64,000 nt of DNA from Cystobasidiopsis lactophilus (taxonomy: Eukaryota; Basidiomycota; Agaricostilbomycetes; Agaricostilbales; Chionosphaeraceae): assembly GCA_001599975.1 (NCBI GenBank), contig BCIO01000006.1, forward strand, positions 491,587-555,586, in the 5' to 3' direction. Of this stretch, positions 1-12,500 are shown piece by piece; within the stretch, counting starts at the first letter, position 1; each line of letters starts with the position of its first letter. Both the position numbers and the translations under genes were made by a program. The notes beneath the pieces are model-generated. The model saw nothing but the letters and a program-made list of their open reading frames with translations, had not been told where the DNA came from and did not search any database.

Positions 1-812
1 CTCTGAATAATTGCAATGGTGTTCTGTCAGCTTATGATTGTGGAAGCAAAGGCAAAGAAAGAGGGCGCACTTTTTCTTAGGCGCCGACTTGGACTTTGTG
101 GTGGCCTGCGACTGGACCTCCTCCCAGTCCTCCTCTTCAATAGCGGGCGCCTCTGCTTGTGCTGCGGGCGCCGTCCTTGACTGGGATGAGCTGAGGGAGC
201 GGGTGAAGAAGTAGCAGTTGGGCGAGCGCTTGCGGTGTTCGTCACTGCCCAAAACGAGATCAAAACAAATGCCCCAAAACCAGGGCGAGGAGCTCACATC
301 GGGCTGTCGTCCTTCTCCCAGCCGTCCAGCGCCAGCTCGCACCACGCGCAAGTCACCTGGTCGCTGCCAGCCGCGGCCGCGTCAAAGTAGAAGCCGGCGT
401 TGGCGAAGGCGTCGACGGAGGGCCGCTCGCTGGCGTCCCACCACTTTTGCTTCTTGGCGCCGAACGTGTCCTTGCGCATCTTGACCAGCGTCTTGCCCTC
501 GTCCAGCTCGAGCTCGAGCAGCCTGTGCTTGCCCGCCTTGAGCAAGGCGTACGGGCAGCCCTTCTTGGGGCCCGCCTTCTTGATGGTGTGCGCCACATGC
601 TCCGACAGCGCGTCGTCCGTCGGGTCCCAGCCGTCGAGCGACTTGAGGCACAGGAAGCAGGTCGCCGAGTCCAGCGCGTCAAAGGCCGGGTTGTGATAAA
701 AGCCAGCGGCGGCGAGCGCCTCTTTGGTGACCGAGTGCGGCGCTTTGTGCGGCCAGTCGGCAGTGAAGGACGCCAGGCGGCCTGCCAGGTGCTGATGTGA
801 GCTCGCTGGCAT
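1..812 (-). CDS. BIR-repeat protein (Bir1/survivin-like), partial at left edge
   Basis: Start ATG is at 812 (MPASSHQHLAGRLASF). Two baculoviral IAP repeats follow. The first has a CFLC pair, then DGWDPTDD, a His and a distal Cys (GCPY). The second begins near WWDASERPSVDAFANAGFYF and has CAWC; its His and last Cys (EHRKRSPNC) lie across an intron at 245-297, which restores the zinc site. A second intron probably begins near residue APKKK (about 22-68). The gene runs off the left end. Fungal Bir1 proteins carry two N-terminal BIR domains and act in the chromosomal passenger complex at centromeres and the spindle midzone. This housekeeping-type gene marks the left border of the glycan cluster. 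The long C-terminal tail expected for Bir1 is outside the window. Confidence 0.85.
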
Positions 813-1205
813 CGTGTGGGTTGCTGGATTGGGAGAAAGGGAGTGAAAACAACAAAGCTCGAGGGCGAATCTGGCGCGAGCTCGTGACAGGCTTGGGATC
901 TGGCAATAGATTTGCCACCAAGAATTGCCGTGGGCCGTTTCAGCCGTGCTCCGAATGCAGTTTCCGGGTTGCAGTCGCATTCCACAAGTAGGGGATCACA
1001 ATGAAGGTCGTAGCCGAGCTCCCGGACTTGTACAATGGATTTCATAACTGGTCGGCCTCGGTGTGGCCTGCAACAACAACTCATACAAGGCCTTCTGCCA
1101 CGTCTCTACTTCTTGCTCTGGTCGTGCTTTCCATGACAGAATCAGCCGATGCGAGGACTGGGACAGGTGGATCTTGGCTAGCATGGCGACCAGTTCGAGC
1201 CTTCT
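813..1205. other. Intergenic, no gene seen
   Basis: Between the 5' end of the BIR gene and the 3' end of the GT14 gene. It would hold the BIR promoter. I see no coding frame with support. Confidence 0.5.
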
Positions 1206-2867
1206 TCAGGCCATGTGGGGCCGCGGTTGATCTGCTATCGCTTGATGCAGTGGCCAGTCATGGTCTGAATGCACAAAAACTTTAGACGAAGCATTTGGAT
1301 CGAGGAGAAGTAGAACTTGCACAAGGTGCTCCAGGCATTTGCCCTGGTCCGACTCCGCCACGAACTGACTCCACAACTCCGCGCTGGGGAACTTGCGCGC
1401 AAAGAGCACGTTGGGATTCGACATGGCCGCAAAGTCAGAGTCGTGCAGGATCCGCCCGTCCTTGCGGGGCCCAATGTAGATTGAGTCCACTTTTCTCTCG
1501 AGCCGCTGCTTGAACTCGGGGATGGAGGCGACCACGGTGGCCAGGAACTGCTCGTCGGAGGCGAACAGGAAGCGCCCGTAAGCGTCGAACAGGGAGAAGA
1601 CGGCGGGCGAGGAGAGGATGTATTCGACAAAGCCGCGGGAGTAGATGGCCCACTGCGAGGCCCATCCTGTCCGGAGGGTGTAGTATGACGGATCTGTCAC
1701 ACGACTCAACCCGAATTCTATCGGGAATCCTCGAGGAAGCTCACCTGACGGGTTGAGCGACCACCCAGCGGGAGCGAGCCTTTCGGAGAGCCACCGCGTC
1801 GGATGCGAAATTGCCCCTGGGACTTTGGAGGCGGAAAAGTGATCTAGGTTGACGTGGAAGTCGTGCCGCGGCGGCGAACCCTCGCCGAAGAAGTCGATGT
1901 GAGAGACGTGCGGCTGGAGGTCTTGCAGAGCCGCCTGGCACCGATCCACGCACTTGACAGGCATGGTGGAGCCCCCGATGACCACAACGTGGTCCCAGCA
2001 AGCTCCCATGGTGTCCGACATGGTGAGAAGAGTCCGAAAACCCAGAAACTCCGCAGCCAAAAGCTCGGCTGTGCCCCACGCACTTCGGACTGGGTTGGCC
2101 ACCAGCTGAATGCGAGAGCTGCCAAAACCGGACACGATAGCTTGCATCTGGAGAACGAATGCTGGCGAGCTGCCAACATCGACGTGCACGGCAACCAAGA
2201 AGGTGGGCTGCTGGGCGAGGTAGTGGAGGGTGATGTTGACAATGTCGAGCCCTTTGAAGCCTTTCATTGAAGCATCGCTGACGAGATAGACGAACGCTTG
2301 GTAGCGGTTGTCGGCCGCTTCAGAGCAAGGGGGGCGGGCGACTTGGGCTGAGAGCAGGCGGGCATCCAAAGCTTTGCGCGCAGCGAACTTGGTGGGCCAC
2401 CCGCCCTTTTTCTCGCAAGCACCAGACCAAATCCCGCTCTTGCAAAGGGCCATGTCCACGTCCCTGAGCTGCAGGGCAAAAGTCGTGGTGCCGAGCACGC
2501 TCGCTGCTCCCGCAATACACAACTCTTGCAACCACGCTTCTCGCACAGCTGGAACTGCGTCCACATCCAGATCGTCGAAAGATCTGTATTGGAAGGTCTC
2601 CAACTCTTTCGTCGCTTGCGTCGAAATGCTATTTCTTTGCTGCGCGGTCAAGGGAAGTCCAGGGAGGTGGCGATCGCAGCTGGAGCTCAGGACCGGAGAC
2701 GATAGGTCTTCCGGTAGTAGGGGCATGTGCTGGTCAAATGGTGCCGTCGTAAACGTCGACAGGCGAGGAAAGAGGGAGACCGTGGCGAAGGTGAGCAGAA
2801 CGGCGGCCAGAGCGAAAGGGACGAAAAATTTTGGGGCCGGTGGCCCGCTTGTGCGCCAGGACGACAT
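1206..2867 (-). CDS. Core-2/I-branching-type glycosyltransferase (GT14)
   Basis: Type II membrane protein of about 536-553 aa. A short cytosolic tail (MSSWRTSGPPAPK) is followed by one hydrophobic anchor (FFVPFALAAVLLTFATVSLF) and a lumenal catalytic domain. Diagnostic of the Core-2/I-branching (xylosyl/beta-1,6-GlcNAc transferase) family are FVYLVSD near the domain start, VAVHVD, NPVRSAWGTAELLAAE, VVVIGGSTMPV and the late GWASQWAIYSRGFVEYIL plus FASDEQFLATV. A 51-nt stretch at 1694-1744 starts GTGAGC, ends GTGACAG and keeps the frame, so it is probably an intron that leaves no stop. The expected role is Golgi transfer of a sugar from a UDP-sugar to a glycan. The acceptor is unknown. It is divergent from the propeller gene at 3470. 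Confidence 0.85.
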   Translation of the reverse strand: MSSWRTSGPPAPKFFVPFALAAVLLTFATVSLFPRLSTFTTAPFDQHMPLLPEDLSSPVLSSSCDRHLPGLPLTAQQRNSISTQATKELETFQYRSFDDLDVDAVPAVREAWLQELCIAGAASVLGTTTFALQLRDVDMALCKSGIWSGACEKKGGWPTKFAARKALDARLLSAQVARPPCSEAADNRYQAFVYLVSDASMKGFKGLDIVNITLHYLAQQPTFLVAVHVDVGSSPAFVLQMQAIVSGFGSSRIQLVANPVRSAWGTAELLAAEFLGFRTLLTMSDTMGACWDHVVVIGGSTMPVKCVDRCQAALQDLQPHVSHIDFFGEGSPPRHDFHVNLDHFSASKVPGAISHPTRWLSERLAPAGWSLNPSGELPRGFPIEFGLSRVTDPSYYTLRTGWASQWAIYSRGFVEYILSSPAVFSLFDAYGRFLFASDEQFLATVVASIPEFKQRLERKVDSIYIGPRKDGRILHDSDFAAMSNPNVLFARKFPSAELWSQFVAESDQGKCLEHLVQVLLLLDPNASSKVFVHSDHDWPLHQAIADQPRPHMA

Positions 2868-3469
2868 TCTCTAGGGCAATGACAGGCGGTCAGCCATCCA
2901 GTCGCAAAGCTGGCATGCTGGACGTTTCTTCCGTAGAGGCGGCCGCCAAGTCTTGATCGCCACCTAAGACATTCAAGTTGACTCGGAGGCGATGAACAGA
3001 TCGCTCCCCTTATTAGTTCGCCAGCAGCTACTGTCTGCCGATAGACATCGAACAAGAGCTTTTAGGGGTGCAAGATTGTGGGAGGTCGACGTCGCTGATA
3101 GAGGAGCTCGGATCCAATGCCAGTGCCACTGCCTTGCTGAAGGTCGACCGTCTGATCTATTTCGTGTCTTCCCGCTCTGCCTAACCACCTCACGCGTTGC
3201 AAAAGAGTATCAAGGCGCCGCGGAGAGCTTCCTAGATCGCTTCAATCGAGTCTCGTCTCGCAACTCGAAAGCTGCCTGGATTAGATTCTGATACTGGCAG
3301 CCCCATGATATCGCGAAAGGACTGGTCGATTTTAACGGCATGCACTCTCCTTTGATGCCGACGCGTTGCTCGGGCCTACTGCGTGGCGGCAGCGAGTTTC
3401 TCTCTTTCTTCGAAGTTCTTTCTGCTCCACCACCTTTGACGCCTGTAATGCCCCCATAACGACCTAATC
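2868..3469. promoter_or_regulatory. Divergent intergenic region (GT14 / BNR_4 propeller)
   Basis: About 600 bp separate two ATGs that point away from each other, so it must hold both promoters. I do not see a clear TATA box or a coding frame. Confidence 0.4.
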
Positions 3470-5458
3470 ATGAGCCATCGATCTTTTTTGACCGTCGCCT
3501 TAGTGCTCTGCCTCGTCTTGGCATGGGGCAACGCGTCTGGCAGTCCCCCCGCAGCCAACTCTCTTCTGGCTGCCGCGCCCTTGGATTCGCCAAACCAACC
3601 ACGGCATGCACTGGGTAGAGTGGGTGCCCATCGCAACAGATTGGTAAATCAGCGCAAGGCGTCTGGTAAAAGGCACAAGAAGAAGAAGAAGAGGCGGAAA
3701 AAGAAGAAGAGTGCGAAACTTGTTCCTTGCCTCAATGCAACCACTTCTCATTGACGATACGGGCGGCAGAAATGGCCATTCCCATCAAGCATCAAAAGTG
3801 TGTTCTGTCTTGTGATTGACTCGTCGCCGAACTTACTTCGAAGAGCAGATTTTGGAAGGACGAAAGGGCGCTCTTCGGCTATAATCCCGGATTTCAGCCC
3901 AACATCGTCATGTTCGACAAGGAGGGCCGCGCATGGATCCGCGAGGGCAACGTCAAGAATTGGGCTACCGACGATATGGCGACAGACCCCGCAATCCTCA
4001 TGCTGCGCTCGGACAAGACTTGGCAGCGCTTCGCGCTTTCGCCAGCACTCAAGGCAGCATTCCCGCTCTGGGACGGCCTCTACTCGGCGGGAGCCTACCT
4101 CGATGAACGCGTTATATTCGAGACGAACGGTTCTCGCGCCTGGACACACATCATGATCCGGGCCCACATCCCTTGCCGACACTTCGTGATCATCAGCAGC
4201 AACTCTGGCATCACATGGGAGTGTGTTATTCTTCTCATATCTTTGCCACAACAGGTCTGATCCTTGCCCAACAGCCAAGTCGTGGAGCTTCCATATCCCT
4301 ACGTTATTGTCAAGCCCTCATTCGAAAGCCAAGACGGCTTCAACGAGGTCGCTCCCGTCGCATTGGTCGAGATGAACAGCTGGAATCGCGGGCCATTGAA
4401 GCTGTGTCGCTTCGCCCCCATGCAGATCGGCGACCACCATGTCGGCCCCAAGCTGACAATCGACCTCGGAGTTGAAGGCTCATCGCCAGTCATGCACAGC
4501 GGCTCGGGAAACAGTATTGTTACAAGAGGCGGGGTGTCATTCATCACTTACGTCGACTTGGTCCCATTTTCCGGGCAGCATGCCGCCAATATGGGCGATT
4601 CAACCGGAGTGCCTACGTTTATAATGGCCTACGACCACGTCAAGGAGAAGAAGACTGGGCCTGTCTTCATTGGTTTTGGTGGCAAGGGGCTTGACGGTCA
4701 TAACTCGGCGGCCATCACCCTCGACAAAGAAGGCACAATCCATGTCGTCATGGGCGCCCACCATGGGCAGTTTCTGTACACCCACTCCCTGAAACCCCTC
4801 AGCGTAACGAATGGCTTCTCAGCTCCGATCGCGCTGGGCCCGCCCGGTGCGACCTATCCAGCACTCCTGACTTCGCACGACAACGTGATGCACTTGATAA
4901 CGCGCAATTCTAACGACCAATACTACTTCTGCCTGGACTATCTGTCCAAGAAGCCGACCGATGGCTCCTGGACGAACCACGGTCACTTGGTGAAACCGTT
5001 TCGCCAATACTACGCCGTCTGGTGAGACTCTCTGGCGGGTGGCGAACCTCGCGGCTTTTTCGTCTCTTGTGTGCGGTCTAAATCTTTTACGCAGGCACCA
5101 CAGATTGACACTGTCACCTACCGGTAACCTGTTCCTGTGGTATCAGTTCCAAGCCGATCAACTCGGCTGGGACACGGGATTCAAGCTGGACAACGGCTCG
5201 ATCGCCGAAGAGGCGAGCCCAGAAGTGGTTGCCTACAGACAGCGATGGCCGCATCAAAGGCTGATTCGCACTGGCGACGACCGTCCAGTGGTGAGTAGCA
5301 TCTCCTTCAACTGTCCGCTGATCGTGCTCATGCCTGCACTGCAGAACGGCAGCGGCTGGACCACTCTGCCGCACGGCCAATGTCTGCTGAAATTCACGAG
5401 AAGCTCGCAAAAGTGGAAGCTGGCGACCACCGGGGACTTGCATGAAGAGCAAGCGTGA
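3470..5458 (+). CDS. Secreted BNR_4-type beta-propeller protein
   Basis: The first exon encodes a signal peptide (SFLTVALVLCLVLAWGNASG) and then a striking polybasic run (KKKKKRRKKKK, about 3675-3712). The body matches BNR_4 repeat proteins: NIVMFDKEGRAW, FIGFGGKGLDGHNSAAITLD, GTIHVVMGAHHGQ, GATYPALLTSHD and a last exon GNLFLWYQFQ. Introns seen: 4221-4274, 5022-5094 and 5291-5344 (54 nt, in-frame). The join between the first exon (frame closes at 3754) and the propeller exon (open from about 3860) is not resolved; an intron covering about 3740-3860, or two, is needed. BNR_4 proteins are six/seven-bladed propellers often tied to polysaccharide binding, hydrolysis or lysis. No catalytic residues can be assigned. 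The tail after LHEEQA ends at 5458. Confidence 0.7.
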
Positions 5459-5796
5459 TACAGTAGCTCAGGTTTGCCCTTCCTTCGTTTACCGCAACTC
5501 AGCATTCCGCTTCCGTGTAAATTCTGATTCTGTACCATTCTACTCGTTATGAATCGCCGTTACATAGCTTCGAGACCACACGCTGGCCTCTGACGCGCCG
5601 CTTGTCGGAGCAGACCTGCCAAGATTTTTTCCTGCGCGACTTCGCCCCATGTCTCAGCCTAGACCTTGCCCTCGAGTCGTGAGGCGTTGGTCGCTCCCAG
5701 GGTGTGGTTTGCTAACGCCAAACTGCATCCCGCAGCGACTCGTCGACAGGGTCATCAAGCACCCATTGAACGACTGGCACCCGCGGAGCTCACCCT
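5459..5796. other. Intergenic, no gene seen
   Basis: Sits between the propeller gene and the four-base first exon of the following glycosyltransferase. It presumably holds that gene's promoter. Confidence 0.4.
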
Positions 5797-8700
5797 ATGA
5801 GTAGGGGTTTCTTTTGCCTTGCTGCCACCCACTTAATCTCAATGAGCATCACCTAGGCTCCAGTTGGGATCGGTTTACATGGCGGCGGAGCCAAATCCCG
5901 CTCCTAGGATCTCGGGGACCTCGACGACGCTTCGTCCCCCAAGTCTTTCTGCCAATTGCTGGACTTGCCCTTGTGGCTCTGTTTTGGACAAGTCGGTCAA
6001 CACACCAACAGCCTTTGGTGTGCATAATCGGCAACAGCCAGTCGTCGGCGAACGCAACTCGGGTCTACGAGCAATGGGGCGGCCTCTTCCCAACAGTGTA
6101 CTTTGTTTGGGGCGATGACGCTGGACCTGCGACGCAGTCTTCCACCAAGGACCTACAATTCGTCACTTCTGAGGATGGCAACCTGCCTTTTGCCGATGGT
6201 ATGCAGAGAGCATTGGACGTCGCTTCCAGCTCGTACGGCTGCGACTACATCTTCACCCACGACGATGACTTGGTGTTCTACCCTACTTTGGCGTTACGAG
6301 ACCAGGCGGCACTTTTCATGGCCGAGCAGGGGGAGGAGGCGCCGACAGAGTGGACAGGCCTGGACGCTGGCCGCTTTCTACGAACCTTGCTGGCAGCGTA
6401 CAAGCCCGCCATCGCGAGCTTCCCTTGGGAAGTGGGGGACAATCGCTTTCCTGGTATGGTTGAGCTGCGGGAAACCTACAAGAATGCTATCGTCGCCCCC
6501 TTGACCGGTTTCGACAACGGGATGGTCATCTATCACAGGGATGTTGTGCCATTCTTTTTTGTGCGTCCCTCTCATTTCAGCGTGCGCAGCTCGTTCAAGA
6601 CCTCTCATTCTGTGTCATAGCCCTTTCATCCCCGTGGCGAGGGCGGATTTGTTGGCAAATGGACTCTTGGTGCCCATTTCCTCCAGGTGCGTGCCGACCT
6701 CGAATCCGGCTCGATTCCGAGTGAAGCTTCTGCGGCTGCAGATGTTCGGGCCCTTGGTGTTCAAAGAAAACGCCATGCGCGTCAACGCCCTTTCCTACAA
6801 CAACACTATCAATTTGGATAACCAAGTTGCAACCAAGGGCGACATAACGATCGTAAATGGTACGGCTCACGTCTCGTGGTCTCGCCACCCATACGAGTAC
6901 CCCATGAAGTAGGTAGTCTTAGTTATTTGGAGATCGTCGCTTGATCGTCGCTCACTTCGTGAACAGCGAGGCGTACATCGCGTTTCTCGAATCAGGCCTA
7001 CGTGATCGCTCGCAGCCCTATGGCCGGAACATGTTCCCACCAGACGCAGTGGTGCCTCATCCTTCTGATGGTGACGGTTTTTCGCCGGAGTGGATCGTGC
7101 GCCGACTTGCAGAGGTGTACGATGTCCGGCACGAGGCGGTAGCCAATAGTCCTCTCATTGCTGCTGCACCGCCCGCCCTCCTTGACGACCTGGCGATCAC
7201 AAGAGCAGCTTTCCGAGTCATCTTCTTCACCAAAAACCGGCCGGCGTCATTCCTACGACTCTGGCGCTCCTTCCTCTCTGCACTCAAACCCGACTTTCCT
7301 GTCCACGCCAGCATCTACGTCGATGCAGATCCAGATCTATCGGCCAAGAGTTTGCAGCACTATCGTGATATTTTCCAGGCCTTGGATCATCCTTACGCGA
7401 CCGTAAAGGTGCACAAGAGCGCAACGGAGAGGGGCCTTAAACGGGCCATTTTGTCCGCATGGGAGCCTGCCTCTAACTTCGAATATGCGATATTCTTAGT
7501 GAGCCTAGCCTTTAACTCTCACTTCGTCGTCGACTTACACATCATGGCTGCACCTACAGGAGGATGACATTGAAGTTTCACCCTTCTTTCTGAGGTGCGT
7601 GCTCGCAATCCTCTGCGTACACTTCAACTTAAAGCTTGCCTACTCGAGTCTAGATACGCTCAAGCGATGATACAGCAATACGTTCACCGCGATCGGGCCA
7701 ATTTTCGGCTTTTAGGCATTTCTCTCTACAACTTGCGCTACAACGAGCCCACGGAAGCGTTCGTGTCAGTGAATAACAATCATTCTGTCTACGCCTACCA
7801 GCAACCGCAGAGCTGGGGCTGTGTTTACTTGCCGGAACCTTGGCGGCGCTTTCTCAAATATCAAAAGGCGACGCTAAAGCAAGGGCTGGACCCTCTGGTC
7901 CCAAATTCCTTCACCAATCGATGGCCCAACACTCGCAGCTGGAAGAAGACTTTTCTGCGCTTCACTGTCGAAGAAGGCGGCTACTTCCTCTACCCAAACC
8001 TTCCTGACCACCTGTCATACTCGACCAATCACGTCGAGGTCGGCACGAACGACAAAGCCGGGACCACCGCCCAGGCTGATCTCCTTCACTCCAAGTTTAC
8101 CGTGCCACTTTTGACGCAAGAGTTTGATGATGGAAGCTGGCTCCCTAATATGCCGTCGTTGGACCAGCTGCAGGTGTACTCGATTTTGCACAAGGCACTG
8201 GATGCCCCGGTCTCCCAGCTCTCAAAAGCCACGACCGCTATCAAGACCTTCGATAAATGCACCGCCATTTTAGAAGTCGGTCCTGACAGTAGCAAGTCTA
8301 GCAGCTTTCTCAATTGGATGGCGAAACACCACGCCAACGAACAGCTCGGTCAAATTCTGCTCTTATGGGATTCAGAAGCGGTAGACCCTCCACACCTTGC
8401 GTCTAGCGACTACTCCGTTCCTGTCGAGATCGTTCACCCGCCCCAGCGCTCGCTCCATAATCGATTCTATCCCTACCCCGAGATCGTGTACGACTGTGTC
8501 ATCCAAGTGGATGAAAGTAAGCCCAGTCTTTTCTGTCCTTCCAGCCGCATCGACCTAATAAGGCCTGCAGGCTGGGAGATACCGCCCGAGGCTTTTGCCT
8601 ACGCGGTCCAGCTCTGGCGTGGCAATCATTTCAACAACCTCGTCGCCTACAGCCCCTTCGCTCGTAACCACTTGGTTCGCCCTGTCGTGGGCGCCGACCG

Positions 8701-9301
8701 CGTGCTCTACTCACCCAGCTACTTGGCGCCTGCCAACTTCACCAGGCTGGGTCGGAAGCCCTGGGCATCGATTGCTCTCACATCAAATGTCATACACCAC
8801 CGCAAATATATGGAAGCTTACACCAGTGGAGTACCTCAAGAAGCCAGAGACTTGGTCGCTCAACACGGTACAGGCGAAGACTTGCTCCTCAACTTCATCG
8901 TAGCGAACGCCACCGACCGAGGCCCAGTTTTTGTTAATCTCCCGGATGAGACTTTTGGCCAGGTTGCTCTCTCTAGAGTTTGTAAGTCCTGCACACTTAT
9001 GGTTTTAAGATGCTCTCAGTTGACAGAGAGATTAGTGGGCCGCGATGCTCCAGATGCTCTTCGCCAGCGGTCGGCGGTTCTCCAGGGGTTGTCCGACATA
9101 TTCGAGCGCATCCCCCTTCACTATACCATGACATTCTGGACGCCTCAGTCTAGTTGGGTGCCCGAAGGCCTTTCCCACCACGTCTATCAATCGGCCGAGC
9201 CGCACACCTACGCCTGCAACAAAACCGCCTTCGATCAGCACGGTGGGTGCGAAATGCTCGTTACGAAGGAGTTTATGTCGGCGGGAGCATGGGCTGGCTA
9301 G
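5797..9301 (+). CDS. Two-domain glycosyltransferase: EDDIEVSP-type GT-A domain + GT64 domain (copy 1)
   Basis: The start is a four-base exon (ATGA, 5797-5800) spliced over 5801-5856 to give MSSSWDRFTWRR; no in-frame ATG exists in the next exon. A type II anchor follows (VFLPIAGLALVALFW). Then comes an N-terminal region with YIFTHDDDLVFY, a GT-A domain with LEDDIEVSPFFL, QPQSWGCVYLPEPWRRF and NSFTNRWPNTRSWKKTF, and a C-terminal GT64 (exostosin-like) domain: SLHNRFYPYPEI, CVIQVDE, late GEDLLLNFIV. Introns: 5801-5856, 6561-6620, 6687-6741, 6909-6966, 7499-7559, 7595-7653, 8517-8570 and an ambiguous one near 8975-9023. GT64 enzymes transfer GlcNAc or GalNAc in other eukaryotes. The protein ends ACNKTAFDQHGGC...AWAG. 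It is the tandem paralogue of the next gene. The linkage formed is unknown. Confidence 0.85.
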
Positions 9302-9579
9302 GCTCTTCAAGCGCCAAGCTTTCGGACTGCTTTCTTAACTTGTTGTACGAGCATTGACGAGCACCGTACGACTTCACACGCATATACAATTGCATTTCAT
9401 CATATTTGACAGTCTAGAATTGCCCAACAGTTGCATTGCCACCGTGACCACTGCGCGAGCTTGGGCTTCAGCCCGTTCCTGTCGGACCGCCAACCTTGGT
9501 GTGCCCCTTTCGACAGCTCTGGCGTCCGCTTCGTTCCAGTTTTAGGTGGTCGGCAGGCCGTTGGGCGATTCGGCCAGAT

Positions 9580-12500
9580 ATGAGCGGCCATGCACGCAAA
9601 GCTTCAACCCAAGGCAAAGGCAGCGCAAGTGAGCTCCCTGCCGCTAGCCTCCAGATCGATCGTCTTTAAGCTCTTAATGCCACGCAAGTTGTCTACGGCA
9701 ATGAGTGGCGCAGCGTACCTCGACACTTCTGGTCCAAACAACCGCAGCCACCAGACGATGAGGAGGATGCCAAGAATTTGCCGCTAGCCAAACCGCCAAC
9801 CAAAGAAGTGGCGCCTTTTGCTTTCGACCGCCGTCGTACAAGGCACCTGAGAACCCTGATACTCGTGCTCGCTATCGGTTTCTCGCTTTGGCTGTTCTTG
9901 CGCCCCGGAGCCCGCGACGCCTCACCCGTCGACTCCCTGCGCCGCTTGCTTGTGACAATGACTGGTGGTTCTGGTCTTCCGGTCAGCGTGTGCATTGCTG
10001 GGAACGCTCAGACTCCGTCCCACGCACGCCGTGCCTTCGATCAATGGGGCGGTCTACTGCCGGCTTGCTTCTATGTGTGGGCCGACGGTGCAGAGGTGGA
10101 CGCCAGCACTGAGCGACTCTGGGCAAGTGATGGGCTGGCACTGGTTAGATATCCTCCTGGTCAAGCGTTCTCAAATGGAACCATGGCCGCACTCAGCTGT
10201 GTGCGCGCTGCGGCTCGCTGTGACTACATTTTCAGTAGGTCTCACTGTCTCGATGAACTTGCAACCTATGCAGATTCTTAAACACAGCGCATGACGATGA
10301 TCTCTCATTTTACCTTCAAGACGAAGAGTCAGGCAAACTGTCCAGCGTCGACGCAACCACGCTTCCTGTCGCCCTGACTGATATTCTGGCTTACTACCGT
10401 CCAGCTGTAGCCGGCTTTCCTTGGCTCGCTGGTATTGATCAGTACGAAGCGATGGGCGAGCAGGCTGAGCACTTTCGCAAGAGCGCAGTGGCTCCGCTGA
10501 CTGGCTTTGACAATGGCATGGTGATCTACCACGAGAGCGTTTTGGACTTTTTTTTCGTACGTCGCCCTCGAACAACCTGACACTTTTCTGACCCGTGGTC
10601 CAGCCCTATGCTCCCACGGGCGAAGGCGGGTTCACAGGCCAGTGGACGCTCGGCGCTCATTTCCTTCAGGTATGTTCGCTGCCATCAGGGCTGCTCGGGC
10701 TGACGACGGACCATTAGATGTTTGGTCCATCCATCTTTCGGGAGCACGCAATACAGATCAAGTCAATTGGTTATCACAACGCGATCAACCCGGACAATCC
10801 AATTCGCAACTCGGATGCTTCCCCCCAATACACAGCTGGCTCACGCCACCGCTACGAAAACGAGCTCAACGAAAAGTATACATCATTTCTGATGTCCGGC
10901 TTGCAAGACCGCGAGATGAACTGGGGCCGGCACCTTCGAGTTGAAGATGTGGCCTTGCCCGCTGTTGCCAGCTGGTCAAAATACTCCAAGTCATGGATCC
11001 TGGATCGCTTGGCTGCTTTTTACCGAGTTCGACACCCGGCCTTGTCTCACAACCGGATGCTTGCCACCATTCCTGCGTCTGCCTTACGCCAAAGAGATTT
11101 TAGGCCGCCCAGGTTCAAAATCAGGCTGTTGATGTTCACAATGAACCGTTTGTCCTCATTCCAACGGTGCTGGGAGTCCGTTCAACGAGCCCATCTACCG
11201 CCTGGGGTGGATGTGCACATTGATGTTTTCTATGACATGGACGCCTCGCGACCCACAAAGCTGGAAACAGACGTGAGGGTCTTTCCTGTTTTTATGAGCT
11301 CACAGAGTGTCTAAGATGCAAATTCGAGTACAACCAATTCCTTCAAAGCATACCTCTGAGGCCGCGTGTGGGCAAATCGGTGACCGTGCACAGGGCTCGG
11401 CGGAGTATGGGTCTGCGGCGGACTTTCTTGACCGCTTGGAGTCCTGCCTCAAATGACGAGTATGGTATTTTCCTGGTGCGTAAACCCCTCTCCTCGACGG
11501 AAACCCTGGGCAGCAATTTATCCGATGTCGTCAGGAGGACGACATCGAAGTGTCTCCCTACTTCCTCCTCTACGCTGAGGCTATGGTCAATGCTTACGTG
11601 TACGCCCAAGCCGCCGATCACCGCCTGTTTGGATTCTCCCTCTTTAATATGCGCTACAACGAAGCCATCGAGGACTTCATTGCCGTGGACTCTGGCTTCC
11701 AACCTTACATCTTACAGCAGCCCCAAAGCTGGGGAGCTGTCTACCTTCCAGAGCCCTGGCGGCAGTTTCTCATGTACGCCGATGAGGTCGAGGCGTTGGA
11801 CATGGACCCGCTGGTCCCAAACTCCTTCACAAACCGATGGCCTCACCACCGAGTAGGTCTCTTGCGGACTTTGATAAGGCAAATATTGACTTTGGGGGTT
11901 GTTTGGGGGCACTGAAGAGCTGGAAGAGTAAGCTTATTGGACTTTCTCTACCGGATGAACGGTATCTTACCTGCATGCGCAATCAGAAATCCTGATTCGG
12001 TTCATGGTCGAGCAAGAGGGTTATATGATATACCCAAATCTTCCGAACGGCCTTTCCTACTCGTACGCTGTCCTTCGCTCGTTTGCCAACAGTCAGCTGA
12101 CGTTGCTGGACCAGCACCAACCACGTTGAAGTGGGCACCAATGACAGGCCTGGCAGCCAATGGCAGAAAGCGAAGATGCATGCCAAGTTTAGGGTCCCAC
12201 TCTTGACAGCGTCGAACTTGTCGCCGACCGAGGCCATGGATTTCAAAACTCCACTCCTCGAGCGCATGGCTGTGTACGACATTCAACACCAGCAAGTGCC
12301 CAGCTTGCAAAGCTTTGCGCGGGGCAGGTGGGCTCTTTCGAGGATCACAGCCGAGGAAACGGACTGACGCTGAAGCTTACAGGGACTATATCAAGTCTTT
12401 CGACAAGTGCACCTTGATCATGCCCGTGTTCAGTCGTATCGCCACCTTCCTGGACCGCGTCGAGTACTACGCAGACGTGGACGTCATTGGCCAAATGCTG

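Noticed and set aside
294-980. Upstream extension of the BIR frame to 980
   Set aside because: The extra 56 residues lack BIR character and the ATG at 812 directly precedes the first repeat.
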